Below are positions 6,174 through 10,279 of a DNA stretch of 10,279 nucleotides, piece after piece. Source of the stretch: an uncultured Lachnospiraceae bacterium. Its GTDB lineage: Bacteria; Bacillota; Clostridia; Lachnospirales; Lachnospiraceae. The notes below the pieces were generated by a model, which saw only the letters and a list, made by a program, of their open reading frames with translations, was not told where the DNA came from and searched no databases. The stretch's first letter is position 1; each line of letters begins with the position of its first letter. Where the stretch lies: the NCBI GenBank assembly GCA_902797705.1, contig CADBTX010000079.1, forward strand, positions 1 to 10,279, given 5' to 3'. A program made the position numbers and the translations under genes.

Positions 6174-7781
6174 ATGAAGAGAACGAAGCTGAACGTAAAG
6201 ATCATGATCATCCTGGTGGTCCTGATGACGGTCATGTCAGCGGCCATCATCTACATAAGCAGTGCCAATCTAAGAAATACCTACTATGGCATGTATAACA
6301 AAAAAGCCCAGGATCTGGCGAGGATGGTTGCCGATCAGCTGGACGGGGACTGGCTTAAGAGCTTCTCGGAGAACATGGAGCAGGACGAGCAGTTTGAGTC
6401 CACCAAGTCCTTTCTTGATAAAATAAAGACTGATTTCCAGGATATTCAGTATCTCTATGTACAGGCGCCGGGAGATACGAGTTTTACTTATCTCATAGAC
6501 GCCCAGACCCCTGAGGATGATCCGGAATACATTAATAAACCCGGAGATGTTTACACATACCAGGAATCGGATTATGAGCATTTTGTTCCGGACATCAAGG
6601 CCGGGAGAGCTTCATCAACGCTGATACTGGGACCGGATGTGGGATACGGAGAGACCCTTTCGGTGTGGGCACCTGTCTTTGATTCAAAGGGCGAAATGGT
6701 GGCAATGGTGGATGCGGACTATGTCCTTTCCGAGATAAACCCCATCATCTACGCTAATATCCGCCGTATCGCAGCCGTGGAGATATGCTGCATCATCCTT
6801 GTGGTTATTCTCATGGTATTCATCTTAAACAGTATGGTCATAAAGCCCATTACCGGTCTGTCCGGCATAGTAAGTTCCTATGAGCACGGTGAGCTGGTGG
6901 AGGATATATCGGTATTTGACAAGCATAATGATGAGATAACGACCCTTGCCTATTCCTTCAGGGACATGACTGTCAGGATCGAGAATTATATCAGGGATCT
7001 CACCATTGTGACCGCCGAAAAGGAACGTATCGGAGCGGAGCTGAATGTGGCGACCCAGATACAGGCGGACATGCTTCCCCGTATCTTCCCGCCCTTCCCC
7101 GACAGGAACGAATTCGATCTGTTCGCTTCCATGAACCCTGCAAAGGAGGTGGGTGGCGACTTCTACGACTACTTCCTTATTGATGAGGACCATCTGGGAG
7201 TAGTCATGGCGGATGTGTCCGGAAAGGGAGTGCCGGCGGCGCTCTTTATGGTCATAGCTAAGACCCTCATTAAGAACAGAGCCCTTATGGGAGATAAGGT
7301 GGGGCCGGGAGAGATACTCTCGTATGCAAACGATCAGCTCTGTGAAGGAAATGACGCGGAACTTTTCGTTACGGTATGGCTCGGTATCATGACCATTTCT
7401 ACGGGTCATGTGCAGTTCGCCAGTGCGGGGCATGAGTATCCCGTATTCTACAGGAATGAAAAGGGCTTCGTTATAGAAAAGGATAAGCACGGTCCTCCGG
7501 TTGCCACCATGGAAGGTCTTCACTTCAGGGAGAATGAGACGGTGCTTCAAAAGGGTGAGATGCTCTTCCTCTATACAGACGGCGTGACCGAGGCCACCAG
7601 TGCGGCTACCGAGCTATTCGGCGAGGACAGGATGGTTGAGTCACTTAATAAGTTCTCCGGAGAACAGGTGGAGGACATCGTAAAGGACATGAGAGGGGAT
7701 ATCGACGCCTTTGTGGGAGAAGCGCCGCAGTTTGATGATATCACCATGCTCTGCTTAAAGTATAACGGATTACCTGAATGA
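6174..7781 (+). CDS. Cache-HAMP-PP2C phosphatase (RsbU/SpoIIE family)
   Basis: From the chosen start the protein has 535 residues. It has a helix (about 7-29), an extracytoplasmic Cache-type sensor (about 30-195, ending with LSVWAPVFDSKGEMVAMVDADY), a second helix (about 199-219) and a HAMP domain (about 220-274) starting with the typical VIKPI. A short coiled linker then carries the RsbU-type signature ATQIQADMLP (293-302) and a PP2C/SpoIIE phosphatase domain to the end. Metal-binding acidic residues are all present: GGDFYD (D329, D332), MADVSGKG (D347), TDGVTEA (D469) and FDDIT (D521, D522), so it should be active. The family dephosphorylates serine/threonine on STAS anti-anti-sigma proteins in partner switching. 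No STAS or RsbW-type kinase gene is in view, so the target must be elsewhere. It is in operon with the sensory transporter and overlaps the lipoprotein gene by ATGA. Confidence 0.94.
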   Translation: MKRTKLNVKIMIILVVLMTVMSAAIIYISSANLRNTYYGMYNKKAQDLARMVADQLDGDWLKSFSENMEQDEQFESTKSFLDKIKTDFQDIQYLYVQAPGDTSFTYLIDAQTPEDDPEYINKPGDVYTYQESDYEHFVPDIKAGRASSTLILGPDVGYGETLSVWAPVFDSKGEMVAMVDADYVLSEINPIIYANIRRIAAVEICCIILVVILMVFILNSMVIKPITGLSGIVSSYEHGELVEDISVFDKHNDEITTLAYSFRDMTVRIENYIRDLTIVTAEKERIGAELNVATQIQADMLPRIFPPFPDRNEFDLFASMNPAKEVGGDFYDYFLIDEDHLGVVMADVSGKGVPAALFMVIAKTLIKNRALMGDKVGPGEILSYANDQLCEGNDAELFVTVWLGIMTISTGHVQFASAGHEYPVFYRNEKGFVIEKDKHGPPVATMEGLHFRENETVLQKGEMLFLYTDGVTEATSAATELFGEDRMVESLNKFSGEQVEDIVKDMRGDIDAFVGEAPQFDDITMLCLKYNGLPE

Positions 7782-8938
7782 TAGATTTTAAGCCTATGGA
7801 TCGTGGGAATTTTATAATGATACTGATCCCCCTTCTTATATCCGTGCTGCTTTCCGGCTGCGGATCGGGCGGGGAGAGTAACGAGGTATTGAAGGTCTGG
7901 GATGCGGAGAATCCGGGGAATCAGGCGGCTTCCTCCTTTGGTGAAAATGAGAGCGATGAGGAAGGCTCTGCAGAGTATGACCTTACAAAGAAGATCGGAA
8001 TGGTCACCGATATCGGAGGGATAGATGACGCTTCCTTTAACCAGAGCGCCTGGGAGGGACTTACCTCCTTATCCGAAAAGACAGGGGTCGAGACTGTATT
8101 TGAGGAAACCGTAGGTGATAAGACCTTCTCCGATAATTTTGAAAAGATCATTTCCGACGGAGCAACTCTGTGCTGGGGCATAGGCTATGCTTCCGCAGAT
8201 GCACTTCTTGAGGAATCGGAGAAAAACCCGGATGTGAGTTTCGCTGTTATAGACAGTTCTTATCCGGATACTCCGGATAATGTGACAGGAGTGACCTTCA
8301 GGGCCCAGGAACCCTCATTTATCGTGGGCTATATAGCGGCCACTGCTACCAAGACCGGAAAGATCGGCTTTGTGGGAGGTGTTCACGGGGATATCATCGA
8401 TCAGTTTGAATACGGATACCGCTCCGGCGTGGACTACGCCGTCAGCGTTTACGGGAAGCCGGTGGAGGTGGATATCGAATACACCGACAGCTTTTCCGAT
8501 GAAGACAAGGGAAAGGCGATAGCAAAGAGGATGTACAGCGAAGGGGCCGACATTGTTTTTGCGGCAGCAGGAGCCTGCGGCATTGGGGTTATAGAGGCCG
8601 CAAAGGAAAACGGCAGATTCGCCATCGGAGTTGACAGGGACCAGTCGGATCTGGCTCCGGACAATGTCCTGACCTCGGCCATGAAACTGGTTAATGTGGC
8701 TATCGAGAGAGTGTCAGACTCCTATTTGAAGAATGAGGAGATCGGAGGAAAGACTTTAAGTTTCGGACTTACGGAAGGAGCGGTGGGTATACCCGCAGAG
8801 CATGAAAACTACAGGGACGAGATATATGACGCTGCCCTGGTGGTGGAGGACATGATAGAGACCGGAGATCTGAAGCCTCCCGCAAATGAAGAGGAATACA
8901 AGGCGTTTGTAAAGGAAATGGAGGACAAAAATGGCTGA
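7778..8938 (+). CDS. BMP/PnrA-type substrate-binding lipoprotein
   Basis: This 386-aa protein has a signal peptide with lipobox LLSGC (acceptor Cys28), an acidic, low-complexity linker (about 30-66) and then a Bmp/PnrA/TmpC/Med-type periplasmic-binding fold. Family motifs are clear: IGMVTDIGGIDDASFNQSAWEG (split as IGMVTD, 73-78, and DDASFNQ, 83-89), GYIAATATKTGKIGFVGG (184-201) and GVDRDQSD (284-291). Members bind purine nucleosides and deliver them to an ABC transporter. Here the gene lies between a phosphatase and a FliB-like gene, with no ATPase or permease adjacent, which suggests a sensing or accessory role. The start overlaps the phosphatase stop (ATGA), implying coupling. No good ribosome site is seen; ATGs at 7796 and 7817 are alternatives, but the first keeps the basic residues of the signal peptide n-region (K5, R9). 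Confidence 0.9.
   Translation: MIDFKPMDRGNFIMILIPLLISVLLSGCGSGGESNEVLKVWDAENPGNQAASSFGENESDEEGSAEYDLTKKIGMVTDIGGIDDASFNQSAWEGLTSLSEKTGVETVFEETVGDKTFSDNFEKIISDGATLCWGIGYASADALLEESEKNPDVSFAVIDSSYPDTPDNVTGVTFRAQEPSFIVGYIAATATKTGKIGFVGGVHGDIIDQFEYGYRSGVDYAVSVYGKPVEVDIEYTDSFSDEDKGKAIAKRMYSEGADIVFAAAGACGIGVIEAAKENGRFAIGVDRDQSDLAPDNVLTSAMKLVNVAIERVSDSYLKNEEIGGKTLSFGLTEGAVGIPAEHENYRDEIYDAALVVEDMIETGDLKPPANEEEYKAFVKEMEDKNG
8920..8924 (+). promoter_or_regulatory. Ribosome site of the fliB-like gene
   Basis: GGAGG sits six bases before ATG at 8931, within the last codons of the lipoprotein gene, which ends eight bases into the next gene. It is the strongest internal ribosome site in the operon and fixes the start at 8931. 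Confidence 0.75.
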
Positions 8939-9959
8939 GATAGTAAGGGAAAGACCTGATTTTTACGACAAATACATCTGCACGGGAAACTCCACCTGCT
9001 TTGATGTGTGCTGCAATGCCTGGGTGATACCCATGGATAAGAGGGCCGCTGATCTTTACAATGAATATCCCGGGGAGACAGGGGAATATCTCAGGAAGAA
9101 TATATATCACAATGAGAAGAACGAATGGTTCATCAGACTTCATGAGGACGGCCGCTGCCCCTTCCTTACAGAGGATGACCTTTGCGGAGTCCGCTTAAAG
9201 GCCGGGGAAGATGCACAGATACTGATATGTGATGTCTATCCCAGGGAAAGGGATATTAAGGCCGGCTATTACCGCCTGGATACCCTCATGCTTTCCTGCT
9301 GCGAGGTGGGAAGGATCTTTTACAAGGAGACCGGGGACAGACTGAAATTCATAAGGACCACCGAAAGCAATGATGAGCCGGAGATCAGTCCGGAACTCAA
9401 AGAGAGGACTGACAGGCTCCTTGCCTTCAGGGACGGCATGGTGGAAGCCATCGAAAACGGCTCCTTTGACAGGAATCTCTTTGAGGTTAGGGAGTCCACC
9501 GACACCATAAAGGGGATACTGGAGGACACCATTTATTTTGAGAATAACGGAAGGTCGGAGGAGGTTTTTGCAAATCTAAGGAAGCTCCTTCCCGAATCCG
9601 GGGATCTTATCAATGATCTTCTTCGTGATGTACCGGAGCTTAAAAAGTGGCTCCGTAAGACTGCGGCCTATTTTGCACACCGCAATCTCCTGGATTCCTT
9701 CCAGGACGGAAGCGTGGAAGGACCGCTGCTTTCCGTATTCCGTTCGATCCACGTGCTTTTGCTGATCTGTCTTTCGATCTATAAGGAAAAGGGCAGCTTC
9801 GACGTGGAGGATATGATAGAGAGCGTCCATATCTTCGGAAATATCTATATCATCTCCATGCATAATATCTCCCTCCTTAAGGAAGTGAGGAACAGGTCAA
9901 AGGACAGTGATTATGTGTTAAATGAGAATTCCGAGATGAGGCCGTATCTTTATCCGTGA
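8931..9959 (+). CDS. fliB: FliB-like flagellin lysine-N-methylase family protein
   Basis: This 342-aa protein has the cysteine pattern of the FliB/YkgJ-like family: YICTGNSTCFDVCCNAW (15-31, Cys17, 23, 27, 28), then GRCPFLTEDDLCGV (74-87, Cys76 and Cys85), then ICDVYPRE (99-106, Cys100) and LSCCE (121-125). The arrangement of eight or nine cysteines suggests a metal site, likely an iron-sulfur cluster. FliB methylates surface lysines of flagellin. The C-terminal half (about 150-342) is mainly helical and less conserved; the protein seems somewhat shorter than the family members I know (near 380-400 aa). No signal peptide or membrane helix is seen. The gene overlaps the lipoprotein gene by 8 bp and is the last in the operon. 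No flagellin gene is in the window, so the substrate could be flagellin encoded elsewhere or another protein. The symbol is given by family resemblance only. Confidence 0.8.
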   Translation: MAEIVRERPDFYDKYICTGNSTCFDVCCNAWVIPMDKRAADLYNEYPGETGEYLRKNIYHNEKNEWFIRLHEDGRCPFLTEDDLCGVRLKAGEDAQILICDVYPRERDIKAGYYRLDTLMLSCCEVGRIFYKETGDRLKFIRTTESNDEPEISPELKERTDRLLAFRDGMVEAIENGSFDRNLFEVRESTDTIKGILEDTIYFENNGRSEEVFANLRKLLPESGDLINDLLRDVPELKKWLRKTAAYFAHRNLLDSFQDGSVEGPLLSVFRSIHVLLLICLSIYKEKGSFDVEDMIESVHIFGNIYIISMHNISLLKEVRNRSKDSDYVLNENSEMRPYLYP

Positions 9960-9968
9960 GGTTGATCT

Positions 9969-10141
9969 GGGGAGTAGACCCTCATCAGTCAGGCCTGCGG
10001 CCTGACAGCTTCCCCCTGAAAGGGGGAAGCCAAACTTTGGCTTGTCATTACGTGGCCCTGGCTTCCCGCTACGTGGCCCCGGCTTCCCCCTGAAAGGGGG
10101 AAGCTGTCGGCGGAACGCCGACTGATGAGGGTCTAATCCCC
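9969..10141. repeat. 173-bp MITE/REP-like palindromic element
   Basis: Terminal inverted repeats of 22 bp (9969-9990 and 10120-10141) share GGGGA, one mismatched base, then TAGACCCTCATCAGTC. Inside are a perfect 8-bp hairpin with TGC loop (9988-10006), two identical hairpins GCTTCCCCCT-GAA-AGGGGGAAGC (10008-10030 and 10082-10104), AAGCCAAA-C-TTTGGCTT (10027-10043), two 21-bp tandem copies starting TACGTGGCCC (10049-10069 and 10070-10090, two mismatches), and a 7-bp hairpin with GAA loop (10106-10122). No coding capacity for a transposase is present. The core resembles a repeat that I associate with many gut Clostridia, probably mobilised in trans. Its hairpins could also stabilise or end the operon transcript, although T-runs are absent. 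Confidence 0.85.
10049..10090. repeat. Two 21-bp tandem direct repeats in the element core
   Basis: TACGTGGCCCTGGCTTCCCGC-type units at 10049-10069 and 10070-10090 differ at two positions. The second unit runs into the right GCTTCCCCCT hairpin, so the unit probably arose by slippage or by partial duplication of that hairpin arm. Confidence 0.7.
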
Positions 10142-10170
10142 TTGTCTTCCGGGGAGTATATAGATATAAT
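10142..10170 (+). promoter_or_regulatory. Sigma-A promoter of the DUF362 gene
   Basis: TTGTCT (10142-10147), a 17-base spacer and a consensus TATAAT (10165-10170) give a strong promoter with a predicted start near 10177. The -35 begins one base after the right end of the palindromic element. Confidence 0.75.
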
Positions 10171-10205
10171 CAGTTGTATTGAGGGGAAAACAGAGGAGGA
10201 TCAGA

Positions 10206-10279
10206 ATGGAAAAGGCAAAGGTTTATTTTACCGACTTCAGGACGGTCATTGGTACAAGTCTTACGGAAAAGCTTCAGAA
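10206..10279 (+). CDS. DUF362-family ferredoxin-like protein, N-terminus only
   Basis: An ATG at 10206, five bases after a strong GAGGAGGA (10193-10200), opens a frame that runs off the right end after 24 codons. It reads MEKAKVYFTDFRTV, then IGTSLTEKLQ, which matches the conserved start of clostridial DUF362 proteins (a fold with metal-cysteine clusters, usually followed by 4Fe-4S ferredoxin motifs). The cluster motifs themselves lie outside the window. The family's role is not well established; an electron-transfer or iron-sulfur role is commonly inferred. The gene has its own strong promoter and is not part of the upstream operon. Confidence 0.75.
   Translation, partial: MEKAKVYFTDFRTVIGTSLTEKLQ

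Noticed and set aside
6825..7550. Long minus-strand open frame (241 codons) across the phosphatase gene
   Set aside because: It lies wholly antisense to a well-supported PP2C gene, has no recognisable motif and reflects codon bias of the real gene.
7778..8938. Start of a purine-nucleoside ABC transport operon
   Set aside because: The following gene is FliB-like and no ATPase or permease is seen before the window's next promoter.
9969..10141. CRISPR array
   Set aside because: The repeats are inverted hairpins with two short adjacent direct copies and no regular spacers; this is a palindromic mobile-type element.

Overview
The window (about 47% G+C by eye) looks like chromosome of a motile, anaerobic Firmicute, most likely a Lachnospiraceae member of the Butyrivibrio/Roseburia/Lachnospira type. 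The grounds are a clostridial-style citrate synthase with an N-terminal extension, a stand-alone CheY, a FliB-type flagellin lysine methylase, many extracytoplasmic sensor domains, AGGAGG-type ribosome sites, and an intergenic palindromic repeat (core CTCATCAGTC...GCTTCCCCCT) of a kind I associate with gut Clostridia. The family assignment is an inference from protein style; no rRNA or marker gene is present.

Layout. Bases 1-521 hold a minus-strand pair: a CheY-like receiver and, directly after its stop codon, the first 44 codons of an unrecognised gene whose Shine-Dalgarno lies inside the cheY end. A sigma-28-like promoter sits upstream of cheY. Bases 522-839 are a gene-free divergent regulatory region with several inverted repeats, a 13-nt direct repeat, an orphan terminator-like hairpin and a good sigma-A promoter for gltA. 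gltA (840-2210) is complete. A small minus-strand membrane protein (2225-2578) converges on gltA with a 14-bp gap and diverges from the long operon.

The main feature is a plus-strand five-gene cluster, 2627-9959, with short gaps or overlaps: (1) a 956-aa fusion of an extracytoplasmic beta-propeller-like domain, a Cache/PAS-like extracytoplasmic domain and a 12-helix MFS transporter; (2) a GNAT acetyltransferase with a C-terminal four-cysteine knuckle; (3) a Cache-HAMP-PP2C (RsbU/SpoIIE type) phosphatase; (4) a PnrA/TmpC/BMP-type lipoprotein without its ABC transporter; (5) a FliB-like Cys-rich protein. Three products carry ligand-sensing modules outside the membrane and one has a phosphatase output inside. 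I read this as a possible envelope-sensing signalling unit, perhaps linked to motility or nutrient response, not as a conventional transport operon. A run of three mutually exclusive hairpins lies before the phosphatase ribosome site.

Downstream of the operon is a 173-bp MITE/REP-like element (9969-10141) with 22-bp terminal inverted repeats. Its right edge abuts the -35 hexamer of a strong promoter driving a DUF362 ferredoxin-like gene that runs off the window end.
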